Source: Verrucomicrobiota bacterium (GTDB lineage: Bacteria > Verrucomicrobiota > Verrucomicrobiia > Chthoniobacterales > UBA10450). Taken from it: a DNA stretch of 17,166 nucleotides. The position numbers and the translations under genes are program-made. The stretch's first letter is position 1. Each line of letters starts with the position of its first letter. The stretch covers positions 1-17,166 of the forward strand of contig QHPM01000285.1 of NCBI GenBank assembly GCA_003219095.1, written 5' to 3'. The notes beneath the pieces were generated by a model that ran no database searches, was not told where the DNA came from, and saw only the letters and a program-made list of their open reading frames with translations. Below, piece by piece: positions 7,242 to 15,291 of this stretch.

Positions 7242-7925
7242 ATGGCAATCATTTGTCGGAAACACAAGGTACTATTTATTATGACGCCGCGGACGGCCTG
7301 TACCGCCATCGGTGAGTTACTGTGCACATATTACGGCGGCGAGTTTCTGCCAGCACACGATATTTTGGATTCTCGGGGAATGATATTCGTTCAAAAAAAA
7401 CATAGCACTTTGTCGGAGCTCATTGAACACAAGCTTATAAGCTCGGAGGAGCTGAAGTCACTGTTAAAGATCGCCGCCGTCCGAAATCCATTCGATAGTT
7501 TAGTGTCTCTCTACTTGAAGCAAAGGTTAAAATACCGACCACTTCTCGCCGATCCGACTTCATGGGTTCACCGCTCGGTTCGGTACGCGAGATACATGCG
7601 CTACGCCGAAAGGCACTCCTTTAATCAATGGCTTCTTCGGGTATCTTACAGAAAATTCGTCAAAAGGCTTTTGGGGATTCGGGCTTCGTTGTTTTCTGAG
7701 TATACACGCGGCATGGATATTATTTTGCGGTATGAACGCATAGAGGAAGACCTGAAGGAGACATTCAGGCGAGCCGAGATTCCATGGAGGGCAGATTTGC
7801 CCCGGGTTAACCGAACTGACGAAAGAAAAGAACAGAATTACCGATCATCGTATTCTGCTCTCACTCAGGCGGCGGTGCGGTTCATCTATGCCTACGATTT
7901 GAAGACCTATGACTATCAGTTTTGA
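7242..7925 (+). CDS. Small sulfotransferase family protein
   Basis: A 227-residue protein with the two PAPS-binding motifs of cytosolic or Golgi-type sulfotransferases: VLFIMTPRTACTAIG at 10-24 (5'-phosphosulfate loop) and AAVRNPFDSLVSLYLK from residue 78 (3'-phosphate motif, R-N-P-F-D-S). A later ILRYERIEEDL segment and a C-terminal tyrosine-rich tail fit the Sulfotransfer_2-like group. It would transfer sulfate from PAPS to a sugar hydroxyl or amino group; the acceptor is unknown but the setting points to the polysaccharide made by the neighbouring glycosyltransferases. It follows the AsnB-like gene by 54 bases and is probably co-transcribed. No signal peptide or membrane segment is evident. 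No strong ribosome binding site precedes the ATG. Confidence 0.75.
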   Translation: MAIICRKHKVLFIMTPRTACTAIGELLCTYYGGEFLPAHDILDSRGMIFVQKKHSTLSELIEHKLISSEELKSLLKIAAVRNPFDSLVSLYLKQRLKYRPLLADPTSWVHRSVRYARYMRYAERHSFNQWLLRVSYRKFVKRLLGIRASLFSEYTRGMDIILRYERIEEDLKETFRRAEIPWRADLPRVNRTDERKEQNYRSSYSALTQAAVRFIYAYDLKTYDYQF

Positions 7926-8429
7926 AGTCACGACATGTACGAATGAATGAGATAAGCAGAATAGCTGCGCATGTTTGCGAATTTCCTCGAAGCGTCCGCA
8001 CGACGCTGGTCCGCTTTGCTAGGTCGACTCTCTCGATGAGACGAAGAAATTTGTCAAATGAACAAAACGAATTCACCGTCAATGTCGCTCTAATCGAGGG
8101 CCGGCAGCCATGATAGGAATTGTCCGCCCGTCCGCTCTCGCTCCTACCTATTCGGGAAAGCCGGGGTTTGGCGACAAACCCAGTGACAATGCGCCGACTG
8201 CGATTCGAAGCCGGTATGCCGATTAGCCCAATTTGTCGATCGTTGCAAGCAAGGATCGCGCGGGGACCATGGTAAAAACGACGCGGAGCCGGCTGCAAGG
8301 AGCAGATAGTCAAATCCAAGGGTAGCTCGCCCAAGTTTTGTCTCGTCGCAGAGGGCAAGACTGATCGTTTAACCGGGGGATCTAAAAGAACGAAATCTGC
8401 TAGAAGTTTGTGTCGGAAACACCGCCCGA
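7926..8429 (+). other. 504-base stretch without a recognisable intact gene
   Basis: Several short + frames are present (for example 7943-8113, and a 38-codon frame from 8111), but none gives a family I can name. One small frame at about 8189-8275 reads RLRFEAGMPISPICRSLQAR, which vaguely recalls region 4 of sigma-70-type factors; it is too short and isolated to call. A 158-codon frame on the opposite strand (7882-8358) is Arg/Ser-rich, has no recognisable motif and overlaps the end of the sulfotransferase gene. The stretch may contain decayed genes or a leader for the glycosyltransferase genes; no clear promoter or terminator was found. Confidence 0.4.
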
Positions 8430-9338
8430 ATGGAGACGCTGATTATTAAGCTTGGCGCGACTGGCGACGTCGTGCGGACGACGCCACTTCTACGCCGGTT
8501 CGACGGACCCGTTACATGGTTAACCGCGCCGATGAATGTCGACTTGCTGGAGGGTATAAGCGGTCGCCTGCGATGTTTTCCCTGGGAAGAACGTGCACAA
8601 GCATCAGACATACGTTACGATCTGGTAATAAACTTGGAAGATACCTTGGAGGTTGCGCAGTTCCTAAAGACTCTGACGGCGGCGGAGATTTTTGGTGCAT
8701 ACCTTGGTGCCAACGATTCATTGCGATATACAGACAGCTCTAAACAGTGGTTTGACCTTAGTCTGATCAGTTACTATGGCCGACAGGAAGCTGACCGGCT
8801 GAAATTTCTGAATCGGCTGACTTATCAGGATATGATTTTTGAGGGGCTGGGGTTACGTTTTACTGGGGAGACATACTTGCTGCCAAAGCCGATTAAAACA
8901 GGATTATTGGGCGACGTTGCCCTCGCCGTAGACGCCGGTCTGGTGTGGCCTATGAAAAAATGGGCCTATTATGATAAATTAAAACAGCAACTGGAAGGCC
9001 GGGGATTGGTTGTTAATGTCCTGCCAAAGAGGTCCTCACTTCTCCAGCACCTTGCAGACGTCCGTAATCACAGTTGTCTGGTTAGCGGTGATAGTCTTCC
9101 CATGCACCTCGCCCTCGGGACGGGAAGACGATGCGTGTCGCTCTTTACCTGTACCAGCCCATGGGAGATCTATGACTACGGTATTCAGCAGAAAATCGTG
9201 TCAGGACGGCTCGAGGAGTTTTTTTACAAGCGCGACTACAATCTTGGCGCGACAACCGCGATAGCAATTGAGGAAGTGGAGCGTGCCGTGTTGCACCAAA
9301 TCCAGCTCTCAAAAGAAGTCGCCGAAGCCATACCGTGA
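8430..9338 (+). CDS. Glycosyltransferase family 9 (heptosyltransferase-like)
   Basis: GT9 enzymes such as WaaC and WaaF transfer heptose from ADP-heptose to a lipid A-core acceptor at the cytoplasmic face of the inner membrane. This 302-residue GT-B protein begins METLIIKLGATGDVVRTTPL, with Asp13 in the position of the catalytic Asp of WaaC. Near residue 220 it has VSGDSLPMHLALGTGRRCV followed by SLFTCTSPWEIYDYG, matching the nucleotide-sugar-binding C-terminal motif (usually GDSG.MHLA..LG then FGPT.P). It is somewhat short for the family (320-350). It starts the run of three glycosyltransferase genes, 27 bases before the GT4 gene. The presence of gmhA downstream supports a heptose donor, but GT9 members can use other sugars. 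Confidence 0.8.
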   Translation: METLIIKLGATGDVVRTTPLLRRFDGPVTWLTAPMNVDLLEGISGRLRCFPWEERAQASDIRYDLVINLEDTLEVAQFLKTLTAAEIFGAYLGANDSLRYTDSSKQWFDLSLISYYGRQEADRLKFLNRLTYQDMIFEGLGLRFTGETYLLPKPIKTGLLGDVALAVDAGLVWPMKKWAYYDKLKQQLEGRGLVVNVLPKRSSLLQHLADVRNHSCLVSGDSLPMHLALGTGRRCVSLFTCTSPWEIYDYGIQQKIVSGRLEEFFYKRDYNLGATTAIAIEEVERAVLHQIQLSKEVAEAIP

Positions 9339-9365
9339 GGTTATCGCGGAACAGAAGCACTTGAC

Positions 9366-10733
9366 GTGAATGACCATTCCTCCGAGGACGAACCTGCGGG
9401 TTTACAAACGGCGGAGCGATGCGAAAAGATTCGCAAGTTTCGCCGCCGCAATAAGATTGCATTACTTACCGGCGGCGGGGACAAGCCCTATGCGCTTGGA
9501 CTTGCGGCCGCTCTTACCTCATGGGGTATTGATCTTGACTTCATCGGAAGCGACGATCTGGACGTACCACAATTGTCAAATAAGGAAGGAATTACCTTTC
9601 TCAATCTGCGCGGAGATCAGCGGTCTGATGCGAGTGCGACGGCCAAGGCGATTAGAATCGTGAAATATTATTCCCGGTTAATCTACTACGCCGCCATCGC
9701 ACGACCGCAGTTGTTTCATATCTTATGGAACAACAAATTCGAGCTCTTTGATCGGACCTTGCTACCGCTGTACTATAAGTTGTTGGGGAAAAAACTCGTT
9801 CGCACCGTGCACAACGTGAATGCCGGGAAGCGCGATGGGAACGACACGTGGCTGAATCGTTTGTCATTGAAGACGGAATACCGGTTGAGCGACCATATGT
9901 TCGTTCACAGCGAAAAGATGAAGACGGAGATGATCACCGAATTTAGTGTGCCATCGGAAAAGGTGAGTGTCATTCCCTTCGGGATCAACAATACTGTTCC
10001 AAACACGTCTCTTTCGACGGTAGATGCAAGGCGCCATCTAGGACTGCGAAGTAACGACAAAGTCATGCTGTTTTTTGGAAACATTGCACCTTACAAGGGC
10101 CTGGACTACCTCATAACTGCAACGGCCGAACTTTTGGCGATAGATGCAGACTACTGCCTCATTATAGTTGGTAAGCCCAAGGGCGATAAAAACCATTGGA
10201 GTCGGATTGAGCAGGCGATTAAGGATGTGGGGCGGCGGGACCGGATTTTTAAGCGGATCGAGTATATCCCAGATGAGGAGACAGAGATATATTTCAAGGC
10301 AGCGGACGTACTAGTCCTGCCATACACACGCATTTTTCAAAGTGGCGTGCTTTTCCTCGGTTATAGTTTTGGGCTGCCGGCGATCGTGGCTGATGTTGGG
10401 TCTTTAAGAGAAGAGATTATCGAAGGCGCAACCGGTTTTGTATTCACACCGTGCGATCCCGTGTCACTTGCGCAGACAATCCAACGCTATTTTGGAAGCG
10501 CATTGTTTCAGCAGCTGGAAACCCGGCGAGATGCAATTAGAGAATATGCCAACCACCGCTATTCCTGGAATACAGTAGCGAATATCACGGCGAACGTCTA
10601 TGCAAGCCTGATGGGGACTGATATGTTACCTACGATTATCCACGCTCGCACCCAGGCTGAAACGAGAAAAATCGAGAATCAGAGTAATGGTGCGGGCGCA
10701 TCGAACGGCGCCAACGCAGCGGTGGCAGATTAA
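9366..10733 (+). CDS. Glycosyltransferase family 4 (GT-B)
   Basis: A 455-residue retaining GT4 enzyme. After a charged N-terminal extension of about 30 residues comes KIALLTGGGDKPYALGLAAA (first Rossmann fold), VRTVHNVNAGKRDG, HMFVHSEKMKTEMI, VIPFGINN, and in the donor-binding half FFGNIAPYKGLDYLI and IFQSGVLFLGYSFGLPAIVA from about residue 323. In that last motif the first Glu of the usual E-x7-E is replaced by Gln-Ser, a common variant of this branch. The C-terminus has REYANHRYSWNTVANIT, a typical GT4 end; a similar segment recurs as a remnant near 14570-14650. It should add one sugar to a lipid-linked precursor in the cytoplasm; donor and acceptor are unknown. The next gene starts 11 bases after its stop, so the two are very likely translated from one mRNA. 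Confidence 0.85.
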   Translation: MNDHSSEDEPAGLQTAERCEKIRKFRRRNKIALLTGGGDKPYALGLAAALTSWGIDLDFIGSDDLDVPQLSNKEGITFLNLRGDQRSDASATAKAIRIVKYYSRLIYYAAIARPQLFHILWNNKFELFDRTLLPLYYKLLGKKLVRTVHNVNAGKRDGNDTWLNRLSLKTEYRLSDHMFVHSEKMKTEMITEFSVPSEKVSVIPFGINNTVPNTSLSTVDARRHLGLRSNDKVMLFFGNIAPYKGLDYLITATAELLAIDADYCLIIVGKPKGDKNHWSRIEQAIKDVGRRDRIFKRIEYIPDEETEIYFKAADVLVLPYTRIFQSGVLFLGYSFGLPAIVADVGSLREEIIEGATGFVFTPCDPVSLAQTIQRYFGSALFQQLETRRDAIREYANHRYSWNTVANITANVYASLMGTDMLPTIIHARTQAETRKIENQSNGAGASNGANAAVAD

Positions 10734-10744
10734 TACGTTTTTCC

Positions 10745-11854
10745 ATGAATAATTTGGTGTCCATTTTGATTCCGGCCTATAATGCGGAGCGTTGGATTGC
10801 GGACACGATTAACTCAGCTCTTGAGCAAACGTGGCCAAGGAAAGAGATAATCCTGGTGGATGATGGGTCGACTGATAAGACGCTGGTGATTGCGCGGGAG
10901 TTTTCTTCACCGACGGTCAAAGTCGTTGGCCAGGAAAAGCAGGGTGCCGCGGCCGCACGCAATCATGCCCTGGCCCTGGCCCAAGGCGATTACATTCAAT
11001 GGCTCGACGCGGACGACCTCCTGGATGTGAGAAAGGTCGAACTCCAAATGGCGGTCGCAGTAAAGAACGGTTTTAGCAAAGGAACACTCTTATCCGGTCC
11101 TTGGGGGTACTTCTGCTATCGAACACGCACAGCGAGATTTCAAGCAACGCCTCTCTGGTGTGATTTGTCTCCCATTGAATGGTGTGTGAGGAAGTTCGAG
11201 CACAACGCGCACATGCAAACCGCTACCTGGCTAATTAGTCGGGAGCTAACCGAAGCAGCGGGCCTCTGGGACACGCGTTTACTGTCAAACGACGATGGAG
11301 AGTACATGGCTCGCGTAATCAAGATCAGCGATGCAATCAAGTTTGTGCCGGAAGCAAAGGTATTTTACCGAATAACGGCTGCCAGCAGACTCAGCTACGT
11401 TGGCCAATCTAAAGCGAAAATCGAAGCTCAATTGCTCGGTTTGCAATTACAAATGCAACACTTGCTTGAGCTTGAGGACAGCGAGAGAACGCGGGCAGCC
11501 TGCGTGCAGAGGCTCCAGACCTGGTTTGACAACTTCTATCCCGAAAGGGCGGATCTAATGTCGCGAGTTGAACAGATGGCTAGCAATCTCGGCGGAAGAT
11601 TGGAACCACCAACTCTAAACTGGAAGTATCTGTGGGTGCAGAAGCTCTTTGGTTGGGCGGCGGTAAAGAACTTTCGGCTGCGCTACCGTCGCATTAAATC
11701 TGCACTACTCAGGTACAAAGATGCGACGTTGTTTTACATCGAGTGGCGAAACCGTCGATCGACGCCGATCTGCAATCAGTCGCGCAACTCGCTGAATGCG
11801 GCGGCTTTTATCGGTGACGGCGCCGGTGATTGCGGAGAGAAATTGCGCCCCTGA
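10745..11854 (+). CDS. Glycosyltransferase family 2 (GT-A)
   Basis: A 369-residue inverting GT2 protein. It starts with VSILIPAYNAERWIADTI, has VDDGSTDKT at 38-46, ARNHALALAQGDYIQWLDADD ending at 91 with the metal-binding D88-A-D90, and later DDGEYMARVI as the likely catalytic-base region. The C-terminal 130 residues are helical and basic with no membrane-spanning segment visible, so this is a cytoplasmic or peripheral enzyme rather than a synthase-exporter. It lies 11 bases after the GT4 gene. The last 25 codons look like low-conservation tail. The sugar transferred is unknown. Confidence 0.85.
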   Translation: MNNLVSILIPAYNAERWIADTINSALEQTWPRKEIILVDDGSTDKTLVIAREFSSPTVKVVGQEKQGAAAARNHALALAQGDYIQWLDADDLLDVRKVELQMAVAVKNGFSKGTLLSGPWGYFCYRTRTARFQATPLWCDLSPIEWCVRKFEHNAHMQTATWLISRELTEAAGLWDTRLLSNDDGEYMARVIKISDAIKFVPEAKVFYRITAASRLSYVGQSKAKIEAQLLGLQLQMQHLLELEDSERTRAACVQRLQTWFDNFYPERADLMSRVEQMASNLGGRLEPPTLNWKYLWVQKLFGWAAVKNFRLRYRRIKSALLRYKDATLFYIEWRNRRSTPICNQSRNSLNAAAFIGDGAGDCGEKLRP

Positions 11855-11982
11855 TTGTTTCTAATTTGCGGCGAGCAGCTTTCCGCAAAAAACGTCCTCG
11901 CCTATCTACCTTTCAAGGCAATCTAACCTCGGCCTCGCTGAAAACAGACCATTCGGGATTGCACATTTTAAATGAGTTGTTT

Positions 11983-13032
11983 ATGAAACAAAACCACAAC
12001 GACGGACGGAAGTACGTGTTTGTATGCGGACTTCCCAGGAGTGGTACCAGTATGCTTGGCCGTAACATTGCCCGACTCGACGACTGCACGGGCTTCAAAA
12101 ACACCGGCGTGTTTGAGGACGAGGGGCAATTTCTCCAGGATGTCTATTTGACCGCCTCTGCCTACGGCGGATCGAGTAGGGTGGGTTTCGATCCGCGTGC
12201 ACACCGCACAGAGAAGTCGAGCCTTTTGACACCAGCCAACGTTTCCAAACTCAAGGCTAGTTGGGACAAATACTGGGAAGCAGACAAGTCGATTTGCGTG
12301 GAAAAGACGCCCGAAAACCTGCTAATGACGCGCTTCTTACAAGCGGCTTTTCCAAACTCATATTTCGTCGTGATTCGGCGCCATCCTGTGCCCGTGAGTC
12401 TTGCTGGTCGGCGATGGAAGATGGCCCTAACGTCGTTTGACGCCGCATTCAGGCATTGGTTGCATTGTCACGCCTTGTTTGAAGGTGATCGGAAATATTT
12501 AAAGCGGATTTACGAGTTACGATATGAAGATTACGTAAACGACCAGTCCAAATACCATGAGGAGATTGCGACGTTCCTCGGAACACATGTCCCGGAGCCG
12601 CCGCAGGAAGACACGTATCGGTATGTGACTCAGTGGCGTAATCCCATTGGTTTGCGTGTCCCTGAAAAGGCAATGGAAAAGGCGACTCCGATTCATAATC
12701 AGAAATATCTTGATCAGTGGCACAAAGCTCTGATTCAATCGCCGTTTAAGTTTTACTATCGATACCTGGCGCAGAAGTATGAGTCTGAATTTAGCCGATA
12801 CGGCTATTCGTTGGTCAGTGGCCTGCCGAATGTAAGTGAGATATTCCAGGGAGGAGTAATTGCCAATGCGCTGGGTGCCTTATCATGCGTCGTGGCGGAC
12901 ACAGGCGCTCTCATGTGGCGAGTTGCTTTGCGATGCAGACTCGCACTTCGGCTGACAGCCAAGGCGATGCTGCCCGAGATTGTCATCCAGCAAATCAGGC
13001 GCAAGCGAGAACGCGCGTTGCACGCGGGTTAG
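11983..13032 (+). CDS. Sulfotransferase, first of a tandem pair
   Basis: A 349-residue PAPS-dependent sulfotransferase of the Sulfotransfer_3-like type. The 5'-phosphosulfate loop VFVCGLPRSGTSMLGRN lies at 12-28; ICVEKTPENLL is the family's E-K-T-P block; and VVIRRHPVPVSLAGRRW from about 129 is the 3'-phosphate motif. Downstream are HWLHCHALFEGDR, LRYEDYV and IHNQKYLDQWHKAL. The C-terminal 60 residues (ANALGALSC...) are small-residue-rich and basic and could lie on a membrane. The open frame extends upstream to 11830, overlapping the GT2 gene, but I chose the ATG at 11983 because it aligns exactly with the Met at 13125 of the second copy and sits ten residues before the fold begins. The acceptor is unknown; the two copies may sulfate different positions or sugars. 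Confidence 0.8.
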   Translation: MKQNHNDGRKYVFVCGLPRSGTSMLGRNIARLDDCTGFKNTGVFEDEGQFLQDVYLTASAYGGSSRVGFDPRAHRTEKSSLLTPANVSKLKASWDKYWEADKSICVEKTPENLLMTRFLQAAFPNSYFVVIRRHPVPVSLAGRRWKMALTSFDAAFRHWLHCHALFEGDRKYLKRIYELRYEDYVNDQSKYHEEIATFLGTHVPEPPQEDTYRYVTQWRNPIGLRVPEKAMEKATPIHNQKYLDQWHKALIQSPFKFYYRYLAQKYESEFSRYGYSLVSGLPNVSEIFQGGVIANALGALSCVVADTGALMWRVALRCRLALRLTAKAMLPEIVIQQIRRKRERALHAG

Positions 13033-13124
13033 ATTGGCCCTAACGAAGACGCTTGAGCGGTTTAAAACGTCAGAGTCGAAAACAGATCATTATTGACCCC
13101 ACCAACAGACTTTTGAGGGTTGCG

Positions 13125-14168
13125 ATGCGAGGCGAAAATCAATTGGACCGGAAGTATGTATTTATTTGCGGGATGCCACGCAGCGGAACGAGCATGCTTG
13201 GCCGCAACGTGGGGAGACTACAAGATTGCACGGATCTCAAAAATACAGGAACGATTGAAGATGAAGGGCAGAATGTGCAGAATGTTTATCCAACGGCAAA
13301 GGAATTAGGAGGGCCCGGTCGTTTTGGTTTTGATACGCGAGGCCATCGAACCGAGAGCTCAACTCTGTTGACGCCAGAAAATGTGTCCAAGCTGAGAGCT
13401 AGCTGGCACAAGTACTGGAACAACGCAAAGCGCATTTACGTAGAGAAGACTCCTAGTAATCTGCTGGCGACGCGCTTCTTACAAGCGGCTTTTGCTAATT
13501 CCTATTTTATTATCATTCGCCGCCACCCTGTGCCCGTCGCAATAGCATGTCAGAAATGGAAGTTCAACGTCACATCTCTTGATAACTTATTTGCGCATTG
13601 GCTGCACTGCTATGCGTTGTATGAAGGCGACCGGAAGTATTTGAAGCGAGTTTATGAGCTAAGGTACGAAGATTACGTGGAAGACCAGGATAAGTATCAT
13701 AAGGAGATTGCGGCGTTCATTGGGACAGAGGTACCAGAGCCTCCTAAGGAGGACACCTATCGGTATGTGATGCAATGGCGAAAGCCCACTGGCTTGCGGG
13801 TTCCGGAAAAGGGGATGGAAAAGGCAAGTCCGATTCACAATCAGAAGTATCTTGATCGATGGCACAGACTTCTCACCGAATCGCCATTTAGAGTTTACTA
13901 TCGTTACCTTGCGCGGAAGTATGAGTCTCAATTTAGCCAGTACGGCTATTCGTTAATCAGCGGATTGCCCAATGGGAATGAGGTATTGCATGAAGGAGGG
14001 ATGATTGCCAACGGGCTGGGCGCTTTATCGTGCCGGGCGGCGGATACAGGTGCGTTGATGTGGCGGGCCGCTCTGCGATGCAAGGTAGCATTGCGACGAG
14101 CAGCCAAGGCCATTCTGCCTCAAGTTCTTATCAGGAAATTAAGACAACTTCGAACCACAGAAGTTTAA
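13125..14168 (+). CDS. Sulfotransferase, second of a tandem pair
   Basis: A 347-residue paralogue of the preceding gene. It keeps the PAPS-binding loop VFICGMPRSGTSMLGRN at 12-28, VEKTPSNLLATRF, and the 3'-phosphate motif IIIRRHPVPVAIACQKW. Differences cluster between 55 and 110 and around 140-160, regions that could touch the acceptor, while the C-terminal half is strongly conserved, which fits two working enzymes with different acceptor preference (inference). The ATG at 13125 has a GAGGG five bases upstream, one of the few Shine-Dalgarno-like sequences in the window; an upstream in-frame TTG at 13053 is less likely. It starts 92 bases after the first copy ends. Confidence 0.8.
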   Translation: MRGENQLDRKYVFICGMPRSGTSMLGRNVGRLQDCTDLKNTGTIEDEGQNVQNVYPTAKELGGPGRFGFDTRGHRTESSTLLTPENVSKLRASWHKYWNNAKRIYVEKTPSNLLATRFLQAAFANSYFIIIRRHPVPVAIACQKWKFNVTSLDNLFAHWLHCYALYEGDRKYLKRVYELRYEDYVEDQDKYHKEIAAFIGTEVPEPPKEDTYRYVMQWRKPTGLRVPEKGMEKASPIHNQKYLDRWHRLLTESPFRVYYRYLARKYESQFSQYGYSLISGLPNGNEVLHEGGMIANGLGALSCRAADTGALMWRAALRCKVALRRAAKAILPQVLIRKLRQLRTTEV

Positions 14169-14259
14169 TTGGAAGCTTACTGAGCTTTATTCATTTACAC
14201 CACGCGGTTACATACCTCAAGCCTGCGCATTTGACTATGTCATCATCTGCAGTGGCCGG

Positions 14260-14686
14260 TTGACGGTTTCAGCGGATGAGTCAGCTGCAGTCGGAGCGGA
14301 GACGGCCAGCGTTACTTACCACAATCCACGTTACCTGGCGCGTGCAGAACCACCTTTGCGAATTCTTGTAGTAATTGGCACTCTTCAGCGGGAGTCTACT
14401 TCCTCCGTCGTCATCGAACATCTTGCGGTTGAGAAAAGCAGGCTGCGTGGTCGATGTGCTTGATTCCCCCTTTTTCATCCTGATGTGCCCAACATTTCTT
14501 CGTTCATCGAGACCACGATCAACGTCAATTATGAAATAACGGCTGATCGCCCGGGCAGGTCCGCAGGGAAGCGGAGATCGAGAAATATGCCATTGATCGC
14601 TATTCCTGGAGTAAGGTTGCGGCGATAAAACTAAAAATGTTTATTCAAACCTGCGCGCAGCTCGACCGATCGCGCGAAACTTAAAG
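14260..14686 (+). pseudogene. Remnants of a GT4-type glycosyltransferase gene
   Basis: Two separated fragments suggest a dead GT4 gene. At about 14350-14430 one frame encodes PPLRILVVIGTLQREST, then VVIEHLAVE, like the first beta strand and helix of a GT-B protein; after a frame change the next frame continues KAGCVVDVLDSPFF, as expected for the second strand. The middle of the gene is missing. At about 14560-14650 another frame reads REAEIEKYAIDRYSWSKVAA, close to the C-terminal REYANHRYSWNTVANIT of the GT4 protein at 9366, ending at a TAA (14684-14686). The order N-terminus then C-terminus on the same strand fits one gene with a large internal deletion. The exact borders are uncertain. Confidence 0.55.
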
Positions 14687-14694
14687 CAAGACGC

Positions 14695-15291
14695 ATGAAT
14701 AAGCAGCAAGCAATGGAACTAATTAGCGCTTCCTTGCGGGAAGGGGCGGAGCTTAGGACAGTGGTCGCCCGTGATTGCAGCACCGCGATTTTCGAAGCGG
14801 CAGATTTGATTACCATGTGCTTGCGGGCGGATGGGAAGTTGCTGTTCTTTGGCAACGGTGGCAGCGCCGCTGACGCACAGCATTTGGCGGCCGAATTTGT
14901 GGGGCGGTTCGTTCGGGAACGCGCAGGACTGCCAGCTATCGCTCTAACAACCGATTCATCTATTCTCACCGCTGTCGGCAATGACTATGGATTCGACCAA
15001 ATCTTCGCCCGACAAATTCAGGCCCTGGGTCGTCCGGGGGACGTTGCCATCGCCATCAGCACGAGCGGCAATTCTCTTAATGTGCTGGAGGGTGTAAAAG
15101 AAGCCAGGAAACGCAAGCTAAAGACAATCGGCTTGACTGGAAAGGATGGTGGCCTGCTGGCCCAACAGACAGATGTAGCCATAATGGTCCCTTCGACAAG
15201 CACGGCGAGGATCCAGGAATGCCACATTGCAATCGGACATCTCTTCTGCGAGTTAGTAGACGGAGATTTCAGCGAAAGTAAGTTGTCCTGA
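14695..15291 (+). CDS. gmhA: Phosphoheptose isomerase (sedoheptulose-7-phosphate isomerase)
   Basis: GmhA converts D-sedoheptulose 7-phosphate to D-glycero-D-manno-heptose 7-phosphate, the first step to ADP- or GDP-activated heptose, in the cytoplasm. This 198-residue SIS-domain protein has the family length and signature: LLFFGNGGSAADAQHLAAEF (about 49-68), with Glu67 at the position of the catalytic Glu, LTTDSSILTAVGNDYGF, AISTSGNS near 122, and ARIQECHIAIGH near 171-182 with its Gln/Glu/His cluster. It is complete. The next frame begins directly at its stop codon. No gmhB, hldE or hldA/C homologue is in the window, so the rest of the heptose pathway must be elsewhere. The GT9 protein at 8430 is a plausible user of the product. 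Confidence 0.9.
   Translation: MNKQQAMELISASLREGAELRTVVARDCSTAIFEAADLITMCLRADGKLLFFGNGGSAADAQHLAAEFVGRFVRERAGLPAIALTTDSSILTAVGNDYGFDQIFARQIQALGRPGDVAIAISTSGNSLNVLEGVKEARKRKLKTIGLTGKDGGLLAQQTDVAIMVPSTSTARIQECHIAIGHLFCELVDGDFSESKLS

Larger units (their letters stand above)
11934..14168 (+). repeat. Tandem duplication of a sulfotransferase gene with part of its 5' flank
   Basis: Two adjacent units are homologous along their whole length: about 11934-13032 and 13073-14168. By eye the encoded proteins are roughly two-thirds identical, with one single-residue length difference near the C-terminus. Similarity starts before the aligned start codons (GAAAACAGACCATT at about 11939 versus GAAAACAGATCATT at about 13078), and one perfectly conserved stretch of about 25 bases lies near 12336 and 13468. 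The 5' flank similarity shows the copy event took in non-coding DNA. Confidence 0.8.

Noticed and set aside
7882..8358. 158-codon open frame on the - strand
   Set aside because: It overlaps the sulfotransferase 3' end, is Arg/Ser-rich, shows no known motif, and all neighbouring genes are on the + strand.
11830..11982. N-terminal extension of the first tandem sulfotransferase
   Set aside because: It overlaps the GT2 gene end and lies before the Met that aligns with the start of the second copy.
14171..14192. Hairpin AAGCT-TACTG-AGCTT after the second sulfotransferase
   Set aside because: The stem is only 5 bp, A/T-rich, and not followed by a proper T run, so it is not a supportable terminator.
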